Below are positions 10,479 to 21,682 of a stretch of DNA of 64,000 bases, piece after piece (positions within the stretch are counted from its first letter, which is position 1; each line of letters opens with the position of its first letter). Source of the stretch: Ceraceosorus guamensis (taxonomy: Eukaryota > Basidiomycota > Exobasidiomycetes > Ceraceosorales > Ceraceosoraceae); the NCBI RefSeq assembly GCF_003144195.1, contig NW_020290006.1, positions 1-64,000 of the forward strand, given 5' to 3'. A program made the position numbers and the translations under genes. Under the pieces are notes generated by a model, which worked only from the letters and a program-made list of their open reading frames with translations, did no database searches and was not told the origin of the DNA.

Positions 10479-12444
10479 CGTGTTGCGACTGAATGCGGAG
10501 CGAATCCGAACGTGGAAGTGTGATTTGATGATGCGCGCGCGGGACAAAAGAGTGTCGGTCGGGAATGCGTTTGCGCGAGCGTCTTTTGTGATGAACTGAG
10601 GGGCCGGTGGGCGTGAGGCGAGCAGCGAGCAGCGAGAAGGGCCAAATGAGTGTACTGTGGTGAGGAGTTGCGAGAGGCAGAGAACGCGATGGCGGTGTGG
10701 TGATGACGATGATGGCAAGCCGGAGCGACGTCTGAAGTTGGTGTTTCGAATCGATCGTTCCAGCGAGTCAAACAACACACACAAAAGAGGGCTGAGAAAC
10801 TTAAAAGTGGTCGCGGCGAGCTTTTCGGCAAGCGTAATCTGGGCTCTGTGCCCGAGCGTCGAGAATGAGAAGGAGGACGATGGGGTGAGTGGATGGAGAC
10901 GATGAGGAGTCTGTCAGGAGCGGTAAGGAGGTCAACGTTCGCAAAAGAAGACCTTTCCGCTGTTAGCTGCTGGTAACGGAAAGCGGAGCGACCCGCTCGC
11001 AAGGCTTTGTTTGGCCCATCCCCCGCTCCGACCCAAGCAGCTACTCTGTTTGCTTTCTACAGGCACTCTCACTGACTCGTGACCAGAGAGCACACGCTCC
11101 ACAGCGCAGCTCTCCTCTCGCGTTCACGCGAAGTGTCGTCGGATCAGCGAAAAAGCCCTGATTGAAGCTGCAGCAGCAGGGCACGTACAGTAACAGGAAG
11201 CGGTGGGGGCGGAGATTTGCAAACACTGGCGATCTGCCGGAGCTGACCATGCAGTCGCCGTCGTGTATTCAAGCTGCCGGCCCAGATCTAGCGGAGTCCG
11301 TACTTCACCGCTTAAAGTGGTCTTCTGTGCGGCCCTCCATGCATGGAGCATGATCGAGTCGACCGCTGAGGAGGAAAGGGGCGAAAATCAAGCCGGTGCC
11401 ATGTATGCATGCAGCAGCCCGGGCTAGTGGGCGATCGAGGGGGGGGCGAGGAATTTGCCGCGTATAGCGGAGGCCAGCGAGCGAGCGGGAAGAGCAAGAA
11501 GCGGCTGCATGGTTTGTTGATTGCGCGTGCGCAACCAGCATGCATATGCAGCGTGAAGCTGAGGCTGCTGCTGGCGCCCAAAGCACACGCAAGCATCAGC
11601 ATCCATGATGCACCATGCATCTTTCAGGTCCCGATCCATGACCCGCGCTCCGTCAATCGTCTCGCCAAAAACACGCGCACAGGCTGCGCGGGTGCGAGCG
11701 CAATTAAGGCGTATTAATGACTGCGCAGGCCCCCTCGCCTCGATCGCGACTCGAGCGGAGCGAGGCACCTCGATCATGAATTAATTAAAATGCACGCGCG
11801 CAGGGGGAGCCGACGTGCCGGCCGGCTCATGCGCGCGACTTGTACAGAATGAAAATGTGATTGACTGTGGATGTCCAGATACCTGTAATAATGAGGCACC
11901 ACGCGACTCGTAATCAAGATCAAATCCCTCACATTCACGGCCTGCAGCTTTTGGCCCGTCTCGAGAACGCTAGAACGAAAAGCACGACAATGGGAGCGCT
12001 CGGCAGCAGCTCGTGCACAGGTATGCCAGCTATTATTATTGAGGTAGCTGGACCCAAGCAGCATCAACGTCCACCCGACCAAATCGAAGTCGACATGTGG
12101 CCAAGCTTTTCGCGATGCCTTTGCGGCTTTCCACGAAGGAGGTCGTTGCAACATCTCAATCATCACGGGGATTCGCTGTGCAGGCATCACCCCCCATCGG
12201 GAGCATCACCAGCACCGCCTCACAGATGACAATCTTGAGTGAAAAAAAAAGTGTCCATTCCACCGCCGAGGCGAGACGAGAAGGCGGGGCTGATAAAAGA
12301 AACAGCGCGTCCATGTATGTAGCAGTGACAGAGGGCAAGGTGAATGATGTGAAAGTGACCATCTGTGGAGGGGCAAAAAGGCAAGAGATGTATTGGAGAC
12401 ACGACTTCGTCGCGCGGTATGCTGAACCGCTTCTCACGACCCGC
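10479..12444. other. Intergenic region upstream of the ThuA gene
   Basis: About 2 kb between the ThuA start and the deacetylase stop, both on the minus strand. No coding chain is visible. It contains purine-rich tracts next to the ThuA start and GCATGCATG-type words near 11400-11640. Likely promoter of the ThuA-like gene plus the 3' region of the deacetylase. Confidence 0.6.
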
Positions 12445-13451
12445 TCAAGCAGCTCCTGGTTGAGGCTTGCCGGCGCAGGTCCAGGTGCTGTCGCGCACAC
12501 CGGGCTTGCCAACAACCTTGTAAGGGTTGTACCTCAAGTTGGTAGCCACCGTCTGAACGTTTTGGGGAACGTAGCCGTTTTGCTTCACAATGTTGATGGC
12601 CTTGGGCAGCATGTTGTCGGGAGTAGTGGAAACGGTCTCGTGGTTGAGGACGATAGCGTGCTTGGGGGCCTTGATGCCGCGGTAGACATCCAGACTCTGG
12701 CTGACAGAGGCACCAGATGCGTCCTGAGTGTCAAAGTTCCAGTTGACCACCACCAGTCCCCAACGGTTGTTCAGGTGGTCCACGACGCGCTGGTTGGCTT
12801 CGCCGTAGGGAGGGCGCACGCAAGCAGGAACAACACCAAGAATCTTGTAAAGGGCATCTTCGACGAACTGAATCTGACCGTCGATCTGATCATTGCTCAG
12901 CGAGTTCAGGTGGGGGTGCGACCAAGTGTGCGAGCAAATCTCGTGACCCTGAGCGTAAGAGTACTTGAGAGCCTGCACCTGGGGCTCATCGTAAATGCAC
13001 CTGCGTGGCGGAATTGGCGGGCGGCGGCGGCGAGCAGCAAGCACGGGGCGCGTCAATGCGTGAGACCTACCACATTCGACAAGCGCACACCAATACACAA
13101 CACTCACCTGTAGTTGTTGCCATTGACGAAAAACGTTCCCTTGTAGCCCTCGTTGTTCAGACGGTCGGCAATGTCCCTGTGCTTGTTGTAAGGTCCGTCG
13201 TCAAAGGTGAAGCTAAAGCAACGAGAAGCGGTGCAGCGCTCTTGAATGCCGTAGAGATTGCTGGGAGGAGCTCTAGCACCGAGGGCAGTGCTGTTGGTGA
13301 GACCGTACACCTCGTACTCTGAAGGGTCGCGGGCCATGAGATCCCTCTTGACGGCCTCGGAAAGTGGAGGAAAGGCGGCGCCAGGGGCAGCGACGACGCT
13401 AGACGCAACGCCGAGGGCGATGGCAACGGCAACGACGAGCTTGCTGAACAT
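12445..13451 (-). CDS. Secreted polysaccharide (chitin) deacetylase, NodB family
   Basis: Two exons, 13451-13108 and 13000-12445, across a 107-nt intron that splits an Arg codon, giving 299 residues. The N terminus (FSKLVVAVAIALGVASSVVA) is a signal peptide. The NodB metal-dependent deacetylase motifs are intact: TFDDGPY at 82-88 (catalytic Asp and metal Asp), HTWSHPH at 139-145 (two metal-binding His), RPPYGEANQRV, VVNWNFDTQD and IVLNHETV. Such enzymes remove acetyl groups from chitin or related polymers, converting chitin to chitosan in the cell wall or masking chitin. No GPI signal or chitin-binding module is seen at the C terminus, which ends soon after a Cys-containing segment, so the enzyme is probably soluble and secreted. 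Exact substrate cannot be told from sequence. Confidence 0.93.
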
Positions 13452-16400
13452 GATGAGGATGATTGAGGGGAGGAAGGATGTGGATGGGTGGGACGAGTGG
13501 CCTTAATCAAAGGTGAGGAAGAAATGCCGACAAGGCGAGGACAAAGCGCAACGCCTTTTAAAGAGCAAACCGAGTGAGTGACAGTGTGAGCGCGTGCGCT
13601 TGGAAAGGAAAAACGAGTGTGAGGGGCTCGGGAGAGCGGAGCCGTATGGAGAGCGGGACGGGATGAGAAGGATGGCTTGATGAAGCTGTTGTGGGGTCGT
13701 GGTTGGGGAGTGCGGGCCGAGTTGAGAGGCAATCCGAAGGTCAATAAAGTGGGCAGTCTTTGCGGTCCTTGCGGATACCATCTGTGGCTTGTACTCAGAC
13801 TGCGTACAGTATCTCTGGCTGACTTGCATTGCTGCAGCGACGGAGACCCGCGGTCGCGAGGATCCCGTGCACGCAGGAGCGGAGCGCAAAGGGTGTGCTA
13901 CGACTCGTGACTGCTGTGTAGCCTCGCCTGCCAAGAATCCACGACCGCTGGGCGCGACGAGGCTGACATCAACGGCTCAGACCTTCATGCACCCTTCATT
14001 TGACAAGTGAGACGCTACCACATTCAATTGTGCGTGCTGCCGATGACAATTGCAATTGCGACACCTGCGGTGATCTGTACGTGCGATTCGGTGGACTGCC
14101 CGGCCGCCGTACGTGCGAGCGTGCGCACGTAGGTCGCTTCGACACGCGACTTTTCTTTCCGTTGCCGGCGGTTGGACTGGCGACTGCAGCATGGGCCAAC
14201 TCCGACAATACAGAGATTGGTTGGCTGGTGCGACTTGCGAGTAAATACAGGGATGGGAGCACATCGTTGATGGAGGCCCGAACATTGAGCGCAGGATGGG
14301 AAACTGCCTCGTCCTTCATGCTGCAAGGATGCAACAATCAACGTCAGCTAGGCTCCAACTGCTCTGCCGCTGCTGCAGGGTGCCTGAGATACAAGTGTAC
14401 GATCACACAGCCAGTCACCTGCAGCTGAGCTGCACGGAAAATCGCCAACTGTCATGCGCGCTCAGCGCCTTCGTAGTCCAGCACTCGTCGTGACCCGAGC
14501 GCAGCTCAGTGCACCAAGGGGCGGCCCAATCTGGACGCGTCGTACCTGCGCAACGCATTTCCAAGATCTTTCTGCTCCTATCCTGCAGAGGCCCCATGAG
14601 CGTCTGCGTGGGTCAAATCACCCGCGCGACATCTCAAAGGTATAGGGAGCGGAGCTGACGTGACGTGACCTGATCGAGATGCTGAAAGGGCTCAATTAAA
14701 GCACTCGAACTGCTTCATAATTCCCAGCCTCGCGCTTTTTGGATGTTGATGATCTTGAATCATCTGGTCCATCGCGAACTAAATCGCTGATCACGCGCGG
14801 ACCCAGGTAAGAGGAAGCCGCGCCCCACGCCCCATTTTGCGCAAACGCGCCATCAGACTGCGCTCCTGTATATGAAATAATGCTGGTGCCGACCACGTTC
14901 AAGCCGCCTCCTTGCGCGCGCGGCGGCCACACTTAATTGACAAGGTTTGCAAGACGAGCAAGCTCCGAGGATGACCCCGGGCAAAGCGATCCTCGCTTTG
15001 ATCGCGCATTGCAGGTACGTGCGCAGCCAAGCTCGAGGCCAAGAACCTTTTGTGTCCGCAAGTGCGTCATTGCGATGTCGATAGCGACCGCGAGCCTGCC
15101 AAGGTCGAACGAACGAACGAACAGCATCGAGGGAGCGAATCCGCTCAGACCGTCTTCGCACAGCATGGCGATTCCCATGCGATGGCAAGCGCATCGAGTC
15201 AAGTGTCTCGGGTCAAATCCGCCGACCCCCAATTTCGCGTTTTCGTCCAGCATGACGTTGCACCTTTCGGGCGCGTGGATCTGGTGTCAGCCAAGCAAGA
15301 AGAGCTTCGAAGCAGCTAGTCAAGCACCCTGACTCCTTCCATGGTGAGACCAGATCATTTCGCGCTCGGGCACAAGGCAAAGTGATGCTACACCATTCGC
15401 TCAAGGCCACTCTTGCACTCCGAGCAAATGTGAGTGAAGTCAACTACGGACCCTATCATCGGATCATTTAAACCCCTGCTGGCCGCCACGGCGGAATTTG
15501 TGATTGAAGGGATCAAGGTGGAGACGTTTGTTTGGCGCGCTTCTTGAACCGCGCAACACAAGACTTTGACTCATGACTGCATATGCGGGATCAACACTTT
15601 CACCACGTGCCGAGTATGACGCTCTCGAATATTCTGCGCCAGCCCCCCGCACGCCATCACAACTTCATTCGCACGTACTCATCGTGATTCGCGATTTGCC
15701 GTGCCGAGATTCCGCGCTCCGCTCAAAGTAAATTCTCCCGGCTAAAAGGGTTTGCGGCCGCACTGCTGCTGCTGCTCCTCGTGTACGCGCAGAACGATCC
15801 CGCGCAGCGCTCTTGTGGTTCGATCGAGGTGCGTCGCAGGCTCCACGATCAAGTCAGGACAGTCAAAGTCTGATGAGTGGCTTCGTCTCACTCGCCACAA
15901 ACAACAAGCGTGAATCGTGAGTCGGAGTCAAGAGTCAGAGGGTCTCAGCCAGATCAACAAGACACATGCGGTCGAAAGTCAAGGGCATGTTGTGATCTGT
16001 ACGAGAGGCACATGGCAAGCCAGCAATCGTTGCCAGGTCTCGTGACGCAAGGCCAAGATCACCACAGCTTGCTGAGTGCGATCACACTCCCGACCGGGAT
16101 CGAGCTGCCGACGCGATCAAGTCAAGCGTCGTGGCCGGCCGGTTCGTGGCTTTCCCAGGCCCTCGCTTGCGCGACGCAAATAGCGTCTCGCAAAATTTGG
16201 CCAAAATCTCCTCGGTCCGGCCTCCGATGACCGTTTAGCTAGTCACCCGCGCAGGCTGCGCAGTGAGAGCTCGGCAAGCGTGAGTGCTCAAGACTCACAC
16301 TGTATGCCGGGGCACTGGGCTGGGTTTTTCTTGGCGCCGTCACTCGAAGGTGCTGATGCAGCGCGCATCTCAAGGAATGCCGAGCGATGTCCATGCATCC

Positions 16401-17352
16401 ATCCTACAATCATCGCATGGACGCGATCGCTGTGCGTTGGAGGCCTACGGAGACGAGGTGTGATTCTGCAACCTCCACTTTCTCGCTGAGTTTGGCGAGC
16501 GAGGCGAGATCGTACAAGCGACGGAGCTTCGTGGAGAGAAGTACGTGATGGCTGTCCGACGCATCCCGGGAGCCAACTGCATCGCGACACACGCACACGC
16601 ACAGAGCGGAAAGTGCCAAATGACAATCTGAATGCTGTTTGAGCCATAGCTTGCTGGACAGCAGAAAGCCGTCAAGGAGTGGAAATGATGCTTCATAGCC
16701 AGCCCGAGTGGTGCGCGAAAGGATGGATGAAAACGTCTGTTCGAACAATCGTGAATCAAAATGCTTCACGACTTGTGCTGACTCGTGACTCGTGACTGCT
16801 TGGTGAGCCGTGCAGCCAGCCAGCCATCCACTCGTCGCGCAATTCCCGGCAATGCGTCTCTTCGAGTCGAACCGTACGTGCATATATGCTGCATCTCCCC
16901 CAAAGGGGAACAGCCTACACGCCTCCTCCTCTCAGCAGCGCTTCGGGCCCCAGACGACTGCAGTAATGAGCAGCTGTAGCTGCACAGGTAACTAACTGCC
17001 GGCCTCTGACCCATTAGGATGCTGCATGGCTGCTGCAGGGTATCAGAACGAGATGCATAAAGGAAAACTCTGCGCGCGCGCAACTCAAGACGGTGTGGGA
17101 AGCCGTCAAGACTGACACTTCGCCCATCGACAGAGCCAAGCAACGAGATTCACGATTCGCACATCCATGCAGCCTTGCCTTGCCTTGCACCCCTCTGACT
17201 GCAACTGCAACTGCGCCTGCACCGAAAGCGTCGTATCGTCATCCTACCGTTGGAAGGGGCAGTGTTTCTATAATCAACCACCACTGCCAGCCTCACTCGC
17301 CACTCCTTGCACCACCATCTCCACCATCTCGCCCCTGGACTCGCACTCAGCG
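13452..17352. other. Long divergent regulatory region (3.9 kb)
   Basis: The largest gene-free stretch in the window, between the divergent deacetylase and Ser/Thr-rich membrane-protein genes. No ORF has coding character or links to others through splice sites. It carries many copies of the GACTCGTGACT/ATTCGTGA words (for example around 13906, 15683, 16776-16800 and 17147). A pyrimidine-rich leader and a weak TCTATAAT element near 17267-17275 lie just before the right-hand start codon. Confidence 0.6.
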
Positions 17353-19332
17353 ATGTCATGGCCGCAAGTCACCCCAATCCCTCGAGTGGCCTTTGTGCCG
17401 CTCGAAGAGAGGGAACCACAATTCGATCTGCCGAGCATCATCAGCAGCATTGGCTCAGGCATTTTCAATCCTGTGAGTGCCGCTCCCTCTTTCTTCGCTT
17501 GAATCGCCGCTCCGCTTTCTTTCGTCTTCAGAATGAGCTTCATGCTCATTCTTCATGTCTTCTTGGTCTTCACATACCGCGTGCGATGAAAGGGCGATGA
17601 CTCATCTTCCTCTTCTCAATCCTCTACGCGCGACACGTCTACTGGCTCGCAGGGTGGAGATGATACGTCTACATCGCAGACTTCCTCGACATCCACCTCC
17701 TCCACCGAATCGACCTCTTCGACGTCGCGCTCAACCCAGTCTACTTCGTGTGAGTATGCCGCCCTTGCCCTCGCGCTCGTTTTCTCTTCTCTGTGAACCC
17801 ATCGGGTTTGCTTTTCCGTTTCGCGTACTAAAGGCTCCCATTTGCGCATCGGATCCCACACCCATTTCATGCAACCATGACTGACGCTTCCCGCAGCATC
17901 GTCTACCTACGACTCTCAAACATCCTCTTCATACACCTCGCCGTCTTCAACGTACTCGGAAACCTCATCTTCACGAACTCGCACTGCAGCATCATCGACT
18001 AGAGAAACGACATCGTCGTCCAGCTCCTCTCGAACTAGGGAGACCAGCACCAGACCGACGTCTACCTACCAGCCACCGACGACGAGGACGACGTCCACTG
18101 CCAGCGTATTCACGTCGCAATTCACCTCTGGCGGCTCCACCGTCGTTCAGACCCTCACTTCGACCATTGCTCTCGTCGAGACTTTGGCACCCGATCCCAA
18201 CGCTCAGCAAAACACATCCTCGGGCGGCGGATCCGGCAATGGCGGCGTTGTTGGTGGTGTGGTAGGCGGTGTCATCGGCGGTCTGGCAGCTCTCGTCGCT
18301 CTCGTTCTCCTCGGCATCCTTTTGAAACGTCGACGCGATCGTACTGGCCACGCATACTTTTTGTGCCTTGGTACTAAACCCAACAGACACCTCGATGGCG
18401 GCGACGGAGACTGGCCAACCTTTGACCCGAACTCTTCGAGCCTCGCGAGTGCAACCGGCGCTGGAGCGGTCGGGGCAGCGTTTGGTGCTGGCTCAAAGCG
18501 TGGCCGCCCAGCGACTCCTGGCGGCACTTTGCCCCAAGGTTTCGACGATCCAGAAGCGCTCGGCGGTGACGCCTCGAGTAACGGAGCTTCTGATATGCGC
18601 GAGTGGCATAATGGAGCGCCCGCAGCTGCCGCTGCTGCGGCGTACGCGAGGTCCAGACAAGAATCTCACGGTGCCCTGTCGGACGGATGGAGTCAACCTC
18701 CACTCTCGGCTTCTGGACCCAACGGATTCGGTGGTCCTTCGGACGACGGTCATCACGTTTTGCCCGCTCCTGCTCAACAGCAAGCCTTGGCGGGGGCTGG
18801 TAATGCCTGGGGATTGCCAATGGGCTACTCTCATCCTCAGGCCACTGCAAGCGTTCCGCCTTCGGCATCCCCGCCTCAGAATGGCGCTTCCGGTCCTGAC
18901 TACGGACACCTCGATCCGCCAGAAGTGCAAGAGCAGCGAGCCAGGCAGGCAGCCGCTGCTGCTGCTGGACCTGCTAACCTCTACTCGAGTTCGGACCTTG
19001 CGCACCAGCAGACGGGCAACAGCGGATACGGCAGCGGCAGTGGAGGCAGACCAGCCACAGCGTCCTCCAACCACGGCGGCGACGGCATCTTTTCGGATGC
19101 AGCAGCAGCAGATGCCTACACGAAGACCGGTGGTGCGCCCGGCTCCCCTCGATCGTACAACAAGAGGCAGTCGAACGGATCCATGATGTCGCTTGGAGGC
19201 CTCGCGCCCCCGACCTACCTTGGCAACAACAACCAGTTCGTCGATGCGCATTCGGGCACGCCTACCCGCGAAGATGGCGAGTTCCAATTCAGCAACCCCA
19301 GGAGGCTGGCCCCGACCAACCCCGATGCTTGA
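17353..19332 (+). CDS. Ser/Thr-rich single-pass membrane protein
   Basis: Three exons, 17353-17472, 17593-17749 and 17897-19332, giving 570 residues. Residues about 41-190 are a mucin-like ectodomain made almost only of Ser, Thr, Gln and Arg, followed by a Thr/Val-rich stalk. A Gly/Val/Leu membrane segment at about 207-232 (core VIGGLAALVALVLLGILL) is followed by KRRRDR, a stop-transfer charge cluster placing the C terminus in the cytosol. The cytosolic tail of about 340 residues is low-complexity, Gly/Ser/Ala/Gln-rich. The architecture is that of Mid2/Wsc-type wall-stress sensors or Msb2-like mucins, but no diagnostic Wsc Cys domain is present, so the role is an inference. No classical signal peptide follows the chosen Met; either the membrane helix acts as signal-anchor or a further 5' exon is missed. 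Confidence 0.7.
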
Positions 19333-19841
19333 TGCGCACCATGTCCAAGCAGCCGTCTTTCTCCCATGCAACTTGCACCCTTTTGAGCACCAGCTGTACA
19401 CTACAAAATAACGTATCTCCCTTCGTCTTTCAAACCACTCACTTGAGCGCCGCAAGGCCTCCTAATGTGCACATCACAATTGCGACGACGACGTCGATCG
19501 CATCTCGGCACGCCTTGTCATGTGTTTGTAGGCTTGACGAGCTCAAAAGTTTGATTTGCGCTTCATGACTGCGGACAGAGCACTACTGCTGAGATGTACA
19601 TACATGGCGAGGTGCGCCGCTTCCGCCACAAGATCCGCATTGGATGGCTCAGCTCACCTCAAAATTTTACCGCTCCTCTTGGTGTTGCACAAATCGCAAA
19701 TCTCGAACCTGACCTTGTGCTCGAGGTGTCTTTCGACGGCAAGGCGCGCATCTACACGTGCAACGGCGGAAAGGTCCATCTCGCTTTCGACGCCATGAAG
19801 TTGTGCGAGATTGCTTTTGAACGAAGAGCGGCGGAGTCTTA
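19333..19841. other. Convergent intergenic region with a possible small ORF
   Basis: About 510 bp between two converging genes. The left part looks like a 3' untranslated region. From 19594 a plus-strand ATG opens a frame whose first about 80 codons have strong coding-type codon choice (segments such as EVSFDGKARIYTCNGGKVH and LAFDAMKLCEI), before running antisense into the dynamitin 3' end. I do not recognise the peptide. It may be a small gene, a gene remnant or chance. Confidence 0.35.
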
Positions 19842-20214
19842 TTACCCCAGCCTCTGCACCCTCGCTTGCAATTCGTCCAGCCTCTGTCCAACACTCTGCA
19901 GATTGCCTTGCACGCGCGTCCTGTTGCTCTCCAAACTATCCCTCACCCCGCTCAACAGCGTTCTCAGATCCGTCTCACCAGCGCCCAGAGTGTTTTGCAT
20001 TTCTCTCAGGCCATCCAGATCCTTGGCGAACGTTCCGGCTGAAGAGTGCAGGTCTTGCAGAGTCTGCAACCGACTCAGGATGGCCGGTATGATGGGTAAA
20101 AGTCCATCGATCCTTTCCATGACCGGAAACAAGCTGTCCAAACTTCTCCTCTGCTCCAGGGACAAGCCTGACTTTTGGGCATCACCTGCCGCGTCTTCGT
20201 CCCCTTGATCGCGA

Positions 20215-20247
<33 letters not shown>

Positions 20248-21682
20248 TCTGCCGCCGTGCTGATCAGAACTCCACCTTGACCCACATTCGAAATGGAAGC
20301 GCTGAATCCCAACTTTCGACGAGCTTCTTGCGCTCGTTCGAGCTCGGAGACGAGAACCTTGATACGACGAGAGATCGAGTCTAGGTGACGCGGGTGGGCC
20401 AAAAGCGTCACGAGGTGCTCGACGCGTGAGAGCGTAGGCAGTAGGGGATGCGGCGGGCTTTCGGACTGAGAGCGAAATGGTGGTTACGTCTGTGAGCCAA
20501 ATGGGCGCACAATTCGAACGCTGTAGCCAGATCGACTACTCACGCTTTCAAGCAAGGCTCCCACCCCTACCAGCTGTTCGAGTTCGTGCAATCTGCTCTC
20601 CAACCCTGCCAGCTCCGACGACGCGCCGACGTTGTGCGGCTTGATCCGCGCACTCGTGTCGCCTACGTTTGCGACACCTCGGGCATCCGTCAGATTCATT
20701 TCTTTCAACTGCCCTAACAAAGTCCTGGCCTGTGTCTGCCAAGCTTGAGCGTCCAGTGAATCACTCGCTGTCCTGCCAGACAAGATGCCATCGAAGCGGT
20801 TGAGATCTCCTTTGAGTTGTCTGAGCTGATCCAACATGCGAGCATCTGCTCCTTGCCCTCTCTCCCTTCCGCGCTCCTGCTCTGACGCGTTGTTCGAATC
20901 AGACCACTCTTGCCCTCGTGAGTCTTGCTCCTCCTTGAGTTCCTTTTCCAACTCTTCCGACTCCATCTTCAACCTCTGCAACCTCTCTGCTCGGCTCTCG
21001 GAAGCCGAGCCGACAGGCGAGACGCCCTGATAGCTTCTCAGCCCGGCCCTTTCCTGTCCGTAGTAGCCCACTTCCAAGACAGATTGAGGGGGGTACTTTT
21101 GCGCCCTCTTTCGACGAGCGGATGTCAGCTGGTCGGAAAAGTCTGCATGGAAGATCGGATGAGGAGCAGGCTCGGCAATTCGGGGCAAATGAAGCTTGCG
21201 ATCATGACGCGCGCACTCACCTACACCGCTAGCATCCGCCCCCGTTCCTTGCCTAAAGCGTCTAGTAGCTTCTCCCACATTCATTCTCGACCTCTCGATC
21301 GCCTCTATCGCCTCTGTCCCCGCATCCTCCGTCCTGCCGCCTTTTTTTGCAGCAGCAAGTCCACTCAAAGAGCTGCTGCTTGGCAATCCGCTCGCTCCGC
21401 CCGCTCCACCTCCTTTGCGTTTGCTAGGCCGATCCGTTGCGCTGACAAAGCTGGCATCTGGATCGTCAGACTCGGAGCCGGAGGATGAGCTTGGGGTGAC
21501 TCCGCGGATCTTTCGAGCGGCGCCGCTCGGTGAATCGGGGCTCGACGTTTCGAACACATCGGGAGAGAATGTGTCCTGAGGGGGGGATGTGAAGCGACTG
21601 GTGAGACGCAGTGAGCGTGCGTCGAATCGACGTCGCGGCTACTCACGATATCTGGCAGATCAGCATACTTGGAAGAGGACAT
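19842..21682 (-). CDS. JNM1: Dynactin subunit 2 (dynamitin)
   Basis: Four exons, 21682-21647, 21575-21221, 21142-20544 and 20465-19842, all GT-AG and in phase, giving 537 residues. Dynamitin forms part of the dynactin shoulder and links cytoplasmic dynein to cargo for nuclear migration and vesicle transport. The start SSSKYADLPDI followed after the intron by DTFSPDVFET matches the conserved dynamitin N terminus (KYADLPGI...DVYET). RRKRAQKYPPQSVLEVGYYG is another recognisable block. The remainder is helical with heptad-rich coiled-coil stretches, as expected. Exon 4 contains a run of ten Gln (about residues 404-413) encoded by a CAG tract. The first exon is only 36 nt. The size exceeds animal p50 (about 400 aa) mainly because of low-complexity inserts. 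Confidence 0.9.
20217..20246. repeat. CTG/CAG microsatellite inside dynamitin
   Basis: Ten trinucleotide units, nine CTG and one TTG on the plus strand. On the coding (minus) strand they encode an uninterrupted ten-Gln run. Length variation here would change the protein. Confidence 0.9.

Noticed and set aside
18493-19455. 320-codon minus-strand ORF opposite the Ser/Thr-rich membrane protein
   Set aside because: Shadow of the plus-strand exon. Composition is Arg/Gly/Ser with no motif, and it runs past the plus-strand stop into the gap only by chance.
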